This document shows, one piece after another, positions 1 to 11,379 of a DNA stretch of 64,000 nt; the first letter of the stretch is position 1; every line of letters starts with the position of its first letter. The notes below the pieces were generated by a model. The model saw only the letters and a program-made list of their open reading frames with translations. It did not search any database and was not told the DNA's origin. Where the stretch lies: the NCBI RefSeq assembly GCF_020536995.1, contig NC_068366.1:18561299-18625298 (forward strand), given 5' to 3'. Position numbers and translations under genes: made by a program. This DNA comes from Dreissena polymorpha. Lineage: Eukaryota > Mollusca > Bivalvia > Myida > Dreissenidae.

Positions 1-95
1 AATGGCGACCCTGATAAGCCTGTGCGGAATGTACAGTCTATTCTGGGACGACACTTTATGCGCATGCATTGAGCCCCATTATCACAGAGCGGGGC
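1..95. repeat. Foldback element family A, truncated copy
   Basis: This is one arm of a family that recurs at 1447-1702, 9262-9483, 44178-44351, 51553-51812 and 55007-55266. It shares the GATTAGCCTGTGCGGA-like core and the GGGACGACACTTTA / GCGCATGCATT end. The left part is cut by the window edge or was lost. It lies in a BTBD17 intron. Confidence 0.8.
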
Positions 96-695
96 TCGTT
101 TTTATTTTTAAACCATTTGAGAACATGAAGCATACAAATTACCCCGCAACTAAAGCAGTCTAAAAGCTTGATTGTAATCTTATAAATGAAATCAATTGAG
201 AGCAAGATTCAAATATTAAAATAAGAATCCTTCCAATTTGTCTATTTTAATGTACCGTATTATTATAATTTAGTTCGAGACTGTAGAATTTTAGTAATGG
301 AAAATCTCAATCTCAACTTAATGGATTGAGTTTTGATTTCCTTTGGGTCAATATTAATTTTATGATTAAGACACAGATTGAACTTTAAATGTATTAAGTC
401 ATGACTCCAGTAATGCACAGTAATAGTTTTGGAAACTGTATCTTTAACTAAAACTACTGACTTTGACCTGTAACTGAGGTAAATTTCATAATAGCTCTCT
501 GGCCGTCTAGTAATCTGGAACAATCTAACTGAAAATTAAGTTTTTATAACCTTGTACTTTTAACAACCCAATTAAATCTTATTCCACACTTAAGCTACAC
601 AAGTTTTCACTACAGGGTTCTCACCATTTACTCATTTTAAATTTGGGGAACTTTGTTATGCCTTTTTGAATATGGTTAAACATTTGTTTCCGCAG
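96..695. other. BTBD17 intron, no recognised feature
   Basis: AT-rich intron sequence. I see no repeat shared with the rest of the window and no credible exon apart from the splice acceptor at its right end. Confidence 0.5.
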
Positions 696-794
696 GGTGA
701 TGTTTAACGAGATACGCTGGAAGGAGTCCTCACAGGTTGAAGTGAGCCTAACTGAAGAGCTGGAATGTGTAGCTGTCTTCCCACATTTCCTAAG
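696..794 (+). CDS. BTBD17: BTBD17-like internal exon (end of BTB domain)
   Basis: The acceptor is TTTCCGCAG at 687-695 and the donor is AG|GTATAT after 794. The open frame from 697 reads VMFNEIRWKESSQ, then a segment ending CVAVFPHFLR. This matches the BTB helix pair before the YxG turn. The exon ends in phase 2 and the next exon supplies one base. It contains no stop and continues directly into the longer open exon, which is the main evidence that it is real. Confidence 0.85.
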
Positions 795-2841
795 GTATAT
801 CTCATCTTGGATAAATATTCAATATTTAAAGACAACTTTAGAATGTCACATACGGTAATAGTCCCCTACCGCTGAAACTGTAGGGGACTTATGGTTTGCA
901 CTCCGTCAGTCAGTCTGTCACACTTTTCTGGATCCTGCAATAACTTTAAAAGTTCTTCATGTTTTTTCATGAAACTTGAAATATGGATAGATGGCAATAT
1001 GGAGATTATGCACCTCATTTCATTTTGTTCCTACGTCAAGAATTCTGGTTGCTATGGCAACAAATATATATTTTTTTTAATATAAAAAAAATCTGACAAT
1101 GGTGGAGTTTCACCGGTAGGGGACAATATTGCTTGGCAATCTCTTGTTGTCAATAGTATATTACATTTTGGTAAATCAATAAATATTTCTTTGCAACTCA
1201 AGAATGATTACACTTTAGAACTTGTTCATCAAGGACTGATTCAGCACTAAACATTTTTCCTGATGGGGTAAGCCTACTTCTGTATACCAGTATTTTATAT
1301 AGGGGCATGTAATTCAGATCAGCATCTTAACATCTTATAAGCTCTTACTGTTCACTTCTTTTAAACTTTGTTTTAGTTCATAGCGTATTAACGCAAAATG
1401 AAATAGTTATATCTGTTTTTGATTACCTATCAAATACAATAGATATGCGCTTTGATCTGGAAAAACTGGGCTGAATGCATGTGTGGAAGGTGTCGTCCAA
1501 GATTAGCCTGTGCAGTCTGCAAAGGCTAAACATAGATGACTTTTTCTGCTTTTAAGGAATTTTTCTTTGAAAGGAATTCTCTTTTAAATACAAATCCAGT
1601 CTATGCTGCAAATATCCTCAAAGATAAGCCTATGCAGACTGCAAAAGCTAATATGGAACAACTTACACAAATACTTAAAGTTCAGTTTTTCCAGAGCGGG
1701 ATTCACATAATAGGGTCATGTTCAACCCTTAAAATGTACCTGCCCTGTTTATTTCAGGTATATATACACAGGAGGTGTGAGTCTGACAACTGATAATGTT
1801 CTGCCGATACTTCTCTTGGCAGACAAGTACAACATCCCGGCCCTGGGGCAAACCTGTGTGGAGTACATGCTTCATCATGTCGTTGAAAACCCCGACACCA
1901 ATCGCACGCTGTCCTGGTACCAGTACGCAAAGATAACTGCCAATACTCTGCTGGTTGACAAATGCAGAAAATTTATCCTGTCCAATTTCGATATCATTTT
2001 GCAGACATCTGATTGGATGACGCTGACAAAGGCTGAAGTGTGCGAATTCCTTTCCAGCAACGATTTAGTTGTGAGCGACGAGTACTATCTATGGATGATG
2101 GTTGACAAATGGTTCAGTTGCGATTGTCACCAACCATCGAGCAAAGATGTTGAAGACATTATTTCTCTCATACATTTTACCATGATTCCACCTAAACAGC
2201 TGCTGGAGATAGAAAAATCATGTTTGTATTTGAACCACAAAGAATTCTTTAGAGAAAAATTGAATTTAGCGTACCGGCATCATTCGTTGCTCTTAGATTC
2301 CGTGGATTTAAAAGGAACGGAGGAAAGGTTTAGAAATTATACTTCAGAATGTTACAGAATTTGCTGCGACCTGAATATGAGCCACTATTTGTCAACTGAG
2401 AAATGTCAAAGCAAGATAAATCAAAGAATTATCTCGTCTTATGACTTCTTTTCTGCACCAAGTGGGCTTTCGAAGAATAACCAAGCCGAGTTTGACATCA
2501 CTTTATGGCCCAAAGGTCCGTTCAAGACGTTCCAGTGGTATGGGAAGTTATCGGACAATGCAAGCCTTTCTATTCGCATGATCCCCAAAAAGCAAGAGCA
2601 TCTGCTCATTGGCATAACCTTCATTGTTTATGGGATCAAAAATGGCGTCCGATATGTGGCGTATTCGTATGCGAACAAAAACACGTTCTCAAACACTAAC
2701 ACCCTCTTTGTGGAAGACAACTTGATGTCTTTGAAGCGTTTTAACGAAGAAAATTCTCCATTTTTAATCTCTGGAAATCTGGAAGCAAAACTGTTCCTGA
2801 AAGTGGAAGAAGTCATTATGCCAGAGCAGAAAACACCATAA
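696..2841 (+). CDS. BTBD17: BTBD17-like BTB/BACK protein, 3' part of gene
   Basis: Two exons (696-794 and 1758-2841) join in phase across a 963-bp GT-AG intron: the split codon AG|G gives Arg, and the reading continues ...FPHFLR-YIYTGGVSL. The joined piece encodes about 393 residues to a TAA at 2839-2841. The first part is the end of a BTB domain, with the YTG turn and the NVLPILLLADKYN helix. A BACK domain follows, with SWYQYAK, the DLVVSDEYYLW segment and FTMIPPKQLLEIE. The last ~150 residues, with NGVRYVAYSYANKN and a final LEAKLFLKVEE strand, match my memory of the C-terminal domain of vertebrate BTBD17. The start codon and the first half of the BTB domain lie left of the window. Vertebrate BTBD17 is described as a secreted or little-studied BTB protein, so no function is asserted. 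LGALS3BP shares the BTB-BACK layout but fits the C-terminus less well. Confidence 0.85.
859..1125. repeat. Foldback element with AGTCCCCTACCG ends
   Basis: The element begins AGTCCCCTACCG, with an internal hairpin (CCCCTACCG...CTGTAGGGG), and ends with ACCGGTAGGGGAC. It therefore has inverted termini of about 12 bp. It carries the internal motif GTTGCTATGGCAAC and the segment CATGAAACTTGAAATATGGA. Inverted relatives lie at 28960-29296 and 31375-31565. No transposase is encoded, so it is a non-autonomous element in a BTBD17 intron. Confidence 0.8.
1447..1702. repeat. Foldback element family A, diverged copy
   Basis: The ends are inverted (CTGGAAAAACTGGGC left, CAGTTTTTCCAGAGCG right). The GTGTCGTCC and TTAGCCTGTGCAG arms are recognisable but much decayed, so this is an old copy. 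Its right end lies only 55 bases before the acceptor of the BTBD17 terminal exon. Confidence 0.8.
1758..2841 (+). CDS. BTBD17: BTBD17-like terminal exon (BACK and C-terminal domains)
   Basis: The acceptor is TTTATTTCAG, ending at 1757. The exon is open for 1084 bases to TAA. The true frame enters at 1759 with Tyr-Ile-Tyr-Thr-Gly, so the in-frame GTG at 1777 is not a start. An ATTAAA at about 2949-2954 is a possible polyadenylation signal roughly 110 bases past the stop. Confidence 0.88.
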
Positions 2842-3144
2842 AAACTTGTTTCCCATTACATATCATGATTGTTCAACTTGGCATTCTTTAAATTGTGCAA
2901 TAATCAGCTTATTTGTTGTTTATATAGAGATTGTCGTGACATATATTTTATTAAATAGAAGTAGTGCTTTTTACTATGTTGCCATTTTTAATGTTACATA
3001 TTTTCATATCCAGTATAAAAAAAAAAATTTTTTAAATTGTTCAAAAATATGTAAAATCTGCATTTAACTTTTTTGTTCATAAATCATGATCAATTCTTAT
3101 GCTTACAGTTATCTTGTTTATCTTTTTAGAATGGTGTATACTTA
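2842..3144. other. BTBD17 3' untranslated and flanking sequence
   Basis: AT-rich sequence after the BTBD17 stop codon, with an ATTAAA at about 2949 and an A/T run at 3018-3030. No other feature is supported. Confidence 0.45.
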
Positions 3145-3362
3145 ACCTATTTATGCCTAGCATCTAGCAAAAAACGGCCTTAGCAAACTGCGTAGACCCC
3201 GCATCCTGCGTCTCATCAGGGTCTGCGCTGTTTACTAATAAAGGAATTTCTGTAAGATATATTCTAAATATATAAAAATAAATATACTAGACATCCCTAA
3301 TTTTGGAAATAAATTGATCTAATGTAGAAAGATGGGAGAGTCCACTAGGCATAAATGAGTTA
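3145..3362. repeat. Foldback element family B
   Basis: The ends are inverted: CCTATTTATGCCTAG on the left and CTAGGCATAAATGAGTTA on the right. The core carries the GCAGACCC...GGGTCTGCGCTGTTT pair. Other copies are at 11868-12091 and 57996-58216, with a related form at 56254-56464. It is a palindromic, non-coding element about 220 bp long. Confidence 0.85.
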
Positions 3363-3363
3363 A

Positions 3364-4007
3364 AATAAGAGGCTCATGATGGCCCTAAAGCGCTCACCTC
3401 AGATATAGTGATACAGAAATTGTACAAGACTACTTTATGACATCACTTCATGTGACCCAGTTTCAAACCTTGTCTAGATATGGTAAAGACAAACATTCAG
3501 ACTATATCACATTGTAATTTTTGTAAGGTTTTTCTAAGAATTGACTGGATGACCTAGTTTTATTTACACCACTTGACCTATATTCAGACTTTGCTTAGAT
3601 AAACATATAGTCAAGATAAACATTCTGACCCAAATCAAGATGTCAGCCAACAATGTGGTCTCTTGAATGGCAACCAGCTGAAAGTTTACGATAACAAGGA
3701 AGGTTCTTCAAGATTTGACCTGGCAGGTTGTTTTTTTCTTGATCTGGAGTCTTCCATTTTCCCCAAGTAAGCTTTAAATTTGGGAAAAACTGTATCATTT
3801 TAAAGAAATTATCTTTGGGGAAGGGGCCTTTCTCTTGGGGAAAGTTGCCTTCATTAGGCCCTTGCTAAAGAAGGAAAAAAGCCCTGCCTGGCGATCTTTA
3901 GTTTTTGACCCAAAACTTAAGTATTGTCAAAATGAAGATTCTGACCAAATCTCATTAAGATGATATGGTTTTTCTACAGCGCTTATTAAATAGACTGCTC
4001 CAAGGAA
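3364..4007. repeat. Decayed GGCCC-hairpin element
   Basis: It begins with AGAGGCTCATGATGGCCCT followed by GCTCACCT. This is the left end seen in better copies at 21376 and 29297. The body has diverged repeats such as AAACATTC(A/T)GAC. The right end is not clear. Confidence 0.55.
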
Positions 4008-4620
4008 AACTAGAGCTTTGTCACAGACGTGACGAATACCCCCTCATGCCGCATTGACACAGAATATTTTGTATGTTGCCTTCACAAAAAACAGCGGACA
4101 CCATGCTCAATGTTTAAAACGCACAAAAGTGACCCCGTGACCTGGTTTTTGACCCTGCATGGCCCATGTTCGAATTTGACCTACACATCATCTAGATACA
4201 ACTTCTGACTAAGTGTGGTGAAGATCTTATGAAAACTGCATGAATTAGAGAGGAGACACCATGCTGAATGTGTAAAACGTACTCAGTGACCTAGTTTTTG
4301 ACCTGGCATGACCCGTATTCGAACTTGACCTAGACATCATCTAGATACAACTTCTGACCAAGTTTTGTGAAGCTCTGATGAAAACTACTTGAATTAGAGA
4401 GCGGACAACATGCTGAATGTTTAAAACGCACTAAGAAACCCCGTGACCTAGTTTTTGACCCGGCAAGGCCCATGTTCGAACATCTAGATACAACTTCTGA
4501 CCCAAGTTTGGTGAATATCTGATAAAAACTACTTGAATTAGAGAGCGGACCGACAGACCGACCAACAGACAAGCTCACTCCTGAATACCCCCCTAAACTT
4601 CGTTTAGTGGGGGTATAATT
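4008..4620. repeat. Tandem-core element, about 130-bp unit
   Basis: The left end carries GAGCTTTGTCACAGACGTGACGAA, whose GTCAC..GTGAC halves can fold. About three to four units of about 130 bp follow, each with TGACCTAGTTTTTGACC, CTTCTGACCAAGTTTGGTGA and AATTAGAGAGCGGAC. The right end is GACCGACAGACCGACCAAC followed by a CCCCC...GGGGG hairpin near 4590-4615. A related body is at 34579-35212. No coding capacity. Confidence 0.75.
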
Positions 4621-5125
4621 ATTGTCTAACAGTGACTGCTTTGCAAGGCAACTGCATTTATATTATAATGTAAAATACATGTATATAATATTGTGAGTAC
4701 AAATTATCTGTTCCATCTCTTGCTTAAAATTCTAAATGGAATACATTCAATTGATGTAGTTTAGCTGGAACTGGCACTGGCATCTCGACGATCTAGACAC
4801 TGAATGGGTCAAGATTACTGAAAATCTCAAAACTAAAGATGTAAACAACTTCCAATACCATATTGTATGCATTACAGTTTACTGAATGCCATTGTGATAA
4901 CGGCTGGCAATTACCATTTATTGCATTACTCTTAGAGGAGAATGAACATGTGCGACAACTATGTTCTATTTGCTGTTTTAATGTAACAAATAGAAATTAA
5001 TTTTTCTACACACCGTTATCACCATTGTTACACTACCTTTATTTATTTTAGTTTGAAACGATTGTGTTTATTCGATATACATGCACTGTCATGTCATACC
5101 AAACTATCAGCACAACTCTAACAAG
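4621..5125. other. Intergenic AT-rich sequence
   Basis: No gene, shared repeat or strong secondary structure was seen here. Confidence 0.4.
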
Positions 5126-6206
5126 AGGGCCATTATGGCCCTGTATCGCTCCACTGCTGAAAAAAGGCTGAAACAAATATTCTCTGCATGTGCAAATACT
5201 TAACAAGGGCTGTTTGTAAAACATGCATGCCCCTTATATGGGCTCTCCATTGTAGTGAGAGCCATCGTGTGAATATGTTTTTTGTCACTGTGACCTTGAC
5301 CTTTGACCTAGTGACCTGAAAATCAATAGGGGTCATCTGCCAGTCATGATCAATGTACCTATGAAGTTTTATGATCCTAGCCATAAGCATTCTTGAGTTA
5401 TCATCCGGACACCATTTTACAATTTCGGGTCACTGTGACCTTTTACCTAGTGACCTGAAAATCAAAAGGGGTCATCTGCGAGTCATGATCATTCTACCTA
5501 TCAAGTTTCATGATCCTAGGAATAAGCGTTCTTCAGTTATCATCCGGAAACCATTTTACTATTTCGAGTCATCCTGACCTTGACCTTTGACCTAGTGACC
5601 TGAAAATCAATAGGGGTCATCTGCGAGTCATGATCAATCTACCTATCAAGTTTCATGATCCTAGGCCTAAGCGTTCTTGAGTTATCATCCGGAAACCATT
5701 TTACTATTTCGGGTCACTGTGACCTTGACCTTTGACCTAGTGACCTCAAAATCAATAGGGGTCATCTGCGAGTCCTGATCAATCTACCTATGAAGTTTCA
5801 TGATCCTAGGACTAAGCGTTCTTGAGTTATCATCCGGAAACCATTTTACTATTTCGGGTCACTGTGACCTTGACCTTTGACCTAGTGACCTGAAAATCAA
5901 TAGGGGTCATCTGCGAGTCATGATCAATCTACCTATCAAGTTTCATGATCCTAGGCCTAAGCGTTCTTGAGTTATCATCCGGAAACCATTTTACTATTTC
6001 GGGTCACCGTGACCTTGACCTTTGACCTAGTGACCTCAAAATCAATAGGGGTCATCTGCGAGTCATGATCAATGTACCTATGAAGTTTCATGATCCTAGG
6101 CCCAAGTGTTCTTGAGTTATCGTCTGACAACCACCTGGTGGACGGACCTACAGACCGACCGACATGAGCAAAGCAATATACCCCCTCTTCTTCGAAGGGG
6201 GGCATA
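5126..6206. repeat. Tandem-core element, six units of about 145 bp
   Basis: The left end is a GAGGGCCATTATGGCCCT hairpin. The marker GTGACCT(G/C)AAAATC recurs at 5311, 5451, 5595, 5740, 5885 and 6030, a period of 140-145. Units alternate between TGAAAATC and TCAAAATC, so the last four form two copies of a 290-bp dimer. The right end has GACGGACC, then CAGACCGACCGAC, then a CCCCCTCTTCTTCGAAGGGG hairpin. Most units hold three or four TGACCT half-sites in one orientation. Confidence 0.85.
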
Positions 6207-6229
6207 AATATAGGCCCTATTTAAGCACT

Positions 6230-9200
6230 TGTACACTTTTGTGACCCCCTGGGCTTGGTGAAATTTAACCCCAGGGGCATAATTTGAGCAAACTTTGTAG
6301 AGGACTACTATATCTCACTACATGTACATACAAAATATGGTAGCCCTCGGTCCTAGAGTTAAGGACACGAATATTTTTAAAGTTTTCACAAAATAAGCAA
6401 GATATAAGCGTATGTTCAGTTTTGTTACCCGAGGGTCAGGGTAAAATTTGACCCAAAGGGCATAATTTGAACAAACTTGGTAGAGGACTATAAAATGTTA
6501 CTGCATACCAAATTTGGTAGCCAAAGTTTGAATGGTTTTCAACAAGAAGATTTTGAAAGATTTCACAAAATAGGCGCTTTATAAGCGTTTATTTAATTTT
6601 GTGACCCCCCAGGGCAGGGTCAAACTTGACCCCAGAGGCATTATTTGAACAAAGTTGGTAGAGATTTATTAGATGTCACTACATACCAAATTTGGTAGCC
6701 CTAGGCCCAATGGTTATGGACAAGAAGATTTTTAAAGTTATCACAAAATAGGCCCCATATAAGCGTATGTTCAGTTTTGTGACCCCCCGGGCATGGTCAA
6801 ATTTGACCACAGGGGCATAATTTGAACAAACTTGGTAGAGAACTGTTAGATGTCACTACATACCAAATTTGGTAGCTCTATGCCTTATGGTTAAGGACAA
6901 GAGAATTTTTAAAGTTTTCACAAAAAAGGCACTATATAAGCATAAAATCGATTTTGTGGCCCCCAGGGCAGGGTCAAATTTGACTCCATGGGCATAATTT
7001 GAACAAACTAAGTGGAGGACTATACAATGTCACTACATACCTAATTGTGTAGCCCTAGGCCAAATGGTTATGGACAAGAATTTTTTTAAGTTTTCATAAA
7101 ATAGGCAATATATAAGCATATGTTCAATTTTGTGACCCCCGGGGCAGGTTCAAATTTGACCCCAGGGATAAAATTTGAACAAATTTGGTAGAAGACTATA
7201 AGATGTCACTACATACCAAATTTGATAGCCCTAGGCTGGATGGTTATGGACAGAACAATTTTTGAAGTTTTCACAAAATAGGCCTTATATAAGCATATGT
7301 TAAGCATAAGCATTATTTGAACAAACTTGTTAAAGAACTATAAGATTTCACTACATACCAAATTTGGTAGCCCTAGGCCCAATGTTTATGGACAAGAAGG
7401 TTTTTAAAGTTTTCACAAAATAGGCCTTTTATAAGCGAATGTTCAATTTTGTGACCCTCGAGGCAGGGTCAAATTTGACCCCAGGGGCATAATTTGAACA
7501 AACTTGGTAGAGAACTATAAGATGTCACTACATACCAAATTTGGTAGCCCTAGACCCAATGGTTATGGAAAAGAAGTTTTTAAATTTTTCACAAAATAAG
7601 CCCTTTATAAGCATATATTCAATTTTGTGACCCCTGGGGCAGTTTCAAATTTGACCCAAGGGGCATAATTTGAACAAACTAAGAAGAGAACTATTACATG
7701 TCACTACATACCAAATTTGGTAGCCCTATGCCATACGGTTATGGACAAGAAGATTTTTTTGAAAGTTTCCTACAATAGGCCTTATATAAGCATATGTTCA
7801 ATTTTGTGACCCTCGGGGCAGGGTCAAACATGACCAAAGGGGCATAATTTGAACAAACTTGGTAGAGGACTATAAGATGTCACTACATACCAAATTTGGT
7901 AGCCCTACCCCCTATGTTTATGGACAAGAAAATTTTGAAAGTTTTCACAAAATAAGACCTTTATAAGCATATCTTCAATTTCGTGACCCCCTAGGCAGTT
8001 TCAAATTTGATCCCAGTTGCATAATTTGAACAAACTAAGAAGAGAACTATTACATGTCACTACATACCAAATTTGGTAGCCCTATGCCATACAGTTATGG
8101 ACAAGAATATTTTAAAAGTTTTCACAAAATAGACCCTATAAAAGCATATGATCAATTTTGTGACCCCGGGGCAGGGTCAAATTTGACCCCAAGGGCATAA
8201 TTTGAAGAAATTTGGTAGAGGAATATAAGATATCTCTACATACTTAATTTATTAGCCCTAGGCCCAATGGTTATGGACAAGAAGATTTTGAAAGTTTTCA
8301 CTAAATAGGCCTTATATAAGCATATGTTCAATTTTGTGACCCCCAGGGCAGGGTCAAATTTGACCCCAGGGGCATAATTTGAAGAAATTTGGTAGAGGAC
8401 TATTATATGTCTCTACATACCAAATTTGATAGCCCTAGGCCCAATGGTAATGGACGAGAGATTTTGAAAATTTTCACAAAATAGGCCTTATATAAGCATA
8501 TGTTCAATTTTGTGACCCCTGGGACAGAGTCAAATTTGACCCCAGGGGCATAATTTGAAGAAATTTGGTAGAGGACTATTAGATGTCTCTACATACCAAA
8601 TTTGATAGCCCTAGGCCCAATGGTTATGGACGAGAAGATTTTGAAAGTTTTCACAAAATAGGCCTTATATAAGCATATGTTCAATTTTGTGACCCCCCGG
8701 GGCAGGGTCAAATTTGACCCTAGGAGCATAATTTGAAAAATTTGGTAGAGGACTATTAGATGTCTCTACATACCAAATTTGATAGCCCTAGGCCCAATGG
8801 TTATGGACGAGAAGATTTTGAAAGTTTTCACAAAATAGGCCTTATATAAGCATATGTTCACCTTTGTGACCCCCAGGGCAGGGTCAAATTTGACCCCAGC
8901 GGCATAATTTGAAGAAATTTGGTAGAGGACTTTTAGATGTCTCTACATACCAAATTTGATAGCCCTAGGCCTTATGATTATGGACGAGAAGATTTTGAAA
9001 GTTTTCACAAAATAGGCATTATATAAGCAAATTTTCATTTTTGTGACCCCGGGGCCAGGGTCAAATTTGACCCCAGGAGCATAATTTGAACAAATTTGAA
9101 AGAGGTTCACCCCAGGAACATTCCTGTGAAATTTCATCAGAATTGGACCAGTAGTTTAGGAGATGTTTTAAGGAAAAGTTAACGCACGGATGCACGCACA

Positions 9201-9255
9201 ACGGACACAGGACCATGACAAAAGCCCCGCAGGCCTCTGGCCAGTGGAGCTAATA
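6230..9255. repeat. Tandem array, about 16 units of about 177 bp
   Basis: The marker GGCATAATTTGAACAAAC recurs about every 177 bases from 6278 to 9079. Other markers in each unit are CACTACATACCAAATTTGGT and GGTTATGGACAAGAAGATTT. One unit near 7290 is shortened. The last units (8340-9080) resemble each other most, suggesting recent local expansion at that end. It ends with ACGCACGGATGCACGCACAA and a GGCCTCTGGCC hairpin, then GAGCTAATA. It reads as the core of one large non-autonomous element; there is no coding sequence. Confidence 0.85.
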
Positions 9256-9261
9256 ACATGA

Positions 9262-9483
9262 GATGCGTTCTCAGAAAACTGGGCTTAATTCAGTCTGCAC
9301 AGGCTAATCAGGGACAACACTTTCCGCTTTTATTGTATTTTTCATTTGAAGGAAGGCTCATCTACACGAAAATCCTGTTAAGGCGGAGTGTCATCCCTGA
9401 TTAGCCTGTGCGGACTGCACAGGCTAATCTGGGATGACACTTTACGCACATGCATTAAGCCCAGTTTTCTCAGAACGCGACTT
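9262..9483. repeat. Foldback element family A
   Basis: The ends are GCGTTCTCAGAAAACTGGGC and its inverse GCCCAGTTTTCTCAGAACGC. Compared with 55007-55266, part of the left arm before the first CACAGGCTAAT is missing. The right arm keeps the GATTAGCCTGTGCGGACTGC palindrome. Confidence 0.9.
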
Positions 9484-9570
9484 GGTCATGTATTCATTTG
9501 TAATTATGCACCACACTCTGAATTGTACATGGAATTGAAAACGTAAATTAATTTATGTGTTAAAACGCCT

Positions 9571-10876
9571 TGTGAACGTAACTTACAGCACAGAAGTTGC
9601 CTTGTGAACGTAACTTACAGCACATAAGTTGCCTTGTGAATGTAACTTACAGCACATAAGTTGCCTTGTGAATGTAACTTTCAGCACATAAGTTGCCTTG
9701 TGAACGTAACTTACAGCACATAAGTTGCCTTGTGAACGTAACTTACAGCACATAAGTTGCCTTGTGAACGTAACTTACAGCACATAAGTTGCCTTGTGAA
9801 CGTAACTTACAGCACATAAGTTGCCTTGTGAACGTAACTTACAGCACATAAGTTGCCTTGTGAACATAACTTACAGCACATAAGTTGCCTTGTGAACGTA
9901 ACTTACAGCACATAAGTTGCCTTGTGAACGTAACTTAAAGCACATAAGTTGCCTTGTAAAGTAACTTACAGCACATAAGTTGCCTTGTGAATGTAACTTA
10001 CAGCACATAAGTTGCCTTGTGAATGTAACTTACAGCACATAAGTTGCCTTGTGAATGTAACTTACAGCACATAAGTTGCCTTGTGAATGTAACTTACAGC
10101 ACATAAGTTGCCTTGTGAATGTAACTTACAGCACATAAGTTGCCTTGTGAATGTAACTTACAGCACATAAGTTGCCTTGTCAACGTAACTTACAGCACAT
10201 AACAAGGCAACGTAACTTACAGCACATAAGTTGCCTTGTGAACGTAACTTACAGCACATAAGTTGCCTTGTCAACGTAACTTACAGCACATAAGTTGCCT
10301 TGTGAACGTAACTTAAAGCACATAAGTTGCCTTGTGAACGTAACTTACAGCACATAGGTTGCCTTGTGAATGTAACTTACAGCACATAAGTTGCCTTGTG
10401 AATGTAACTTACAACACATAAGTTGCCTTGTGAATGTAACTTACAGCACATAAGTTGCCTTGTGAATGTAACTTACAGCACATAAGTTGCCTTGTGAATG
10501 TAACTTACAGCACATAAGTTGCCTTGTGAACGTAACTTACAGCACATAAGTTGCCTTGTGAACGTAACTTACAGCACATAAGTTGCCTTGTGAACGTAAC
10601 TTACAGCACATAAGTTGCCTTGTGAACATAACTTACAGCACATAAGTTGCCTTGTGAACGTAACTTACAGCACATAAGTTGCCTTGTGAACGTAACTTAC
10701 AGCACATAAGTTGCCTTGTGAACGTAACTTACAGCACATAAGTTGCCTTGTGAACGTAACTTACAGCACATAAGTTGCCTCGTGAACGTAACTTACAGCA
10801 CATAAGTTGCCTCGTGAAGGTAACTTACAGCACATAAGTTGCCTTGTGAACGTAACTTACAGCACACAAGTTGCAA
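9571..10876. repeat. 32-bp minisatellite, about 40 copies
   Basis: The unit is CTTGTGAACGTAACTTACAG plus CACATAAGTTGC (32 bases), repeated head to tail with few differences. Units carry AACG or AATG in runs: AATG blocks lie near 9980-10170 and 10365-10510. The rare AACTTAAAG variant occurs at 9932 and 10310, 378 bases apart, which shows duplication of a block of about 12 units. At 10201-10212 the nonamer TTGCCTTGT appears inverted. There are no unique spacers, so this is not a CRISPR array. Confidence 0.95.
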
Positions 10877-11069
10877 GTCAGACACGACTTTCTTTCAATC
10901 AGATCAAGCTCCCATTGTGCCTTCAGCAAATTGTTGAAGTCAATACCGTTAGTTTGTGCGTGTATGAATTTAATTCATCTTTAGTTTAAAATATGCGTAA
11001 AGTTTTGCCCTCAAGTTCAGATTTGTCTTCTTAATTTTTGAAACAAGACAGTTTAGTTTAAACCTATTT

Positions 11070-11252
11070 TTTTTTAAGCTTGATTGCATAGAAAGCCTTA
11101 TGCTTATTGAAATTTTCTCCAGTCCATTTCCTCAGTCTATAACCAGTACTTGGGTGTCTTTGGTGGAAATCGAAGATCACTATCAGTAGGGTTAGAACCC
11201 GTGAACTGCCTATCGATAGGCGGACACGATATCCACTACGCCACGGCGACAA
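11070..11252 (-). repeat. tRNA-derived SINE
   Basis: Read on the minus strand, the head has a polymerase III A box (TGGCGTAGTGGAT, 11230-11242 inverted) and a B box (GGGTTCTAACCC, 11189-11200), spaced as in a tRNA. The tail runs through ACCAAAGACACCCAAGTACT to an A-rich end (AAGCTTAAAAAAAA) near 11070-11083. The tRNA part does not fold as a complete functional tRNA. It lies between the minisatellite and RPL13A. Confidence 0.75.
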
Positions 11253-11379
11253 AACACTTATCCACAGGACGTCATGAATACCACATCATGTCTATCCTCT
11301 TTTGTTTCTCAATACCACTACACTCGACTATTATGAGTGCCCTTCACCTTCTAGATTAGACAGTAGATACCTGCTGTCT

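Noticed and set aside
263-523. 86-residue minus-strand frame
   Set aside because: AT-rich intron sequence of BTBD17, no known motif, no splice or start context.
9571-10876. CRISPR-like array of 32-base repeats
   Set aside because: Repeats are head to tail without unique spacers, in animal DNA; it is a minisatellite.
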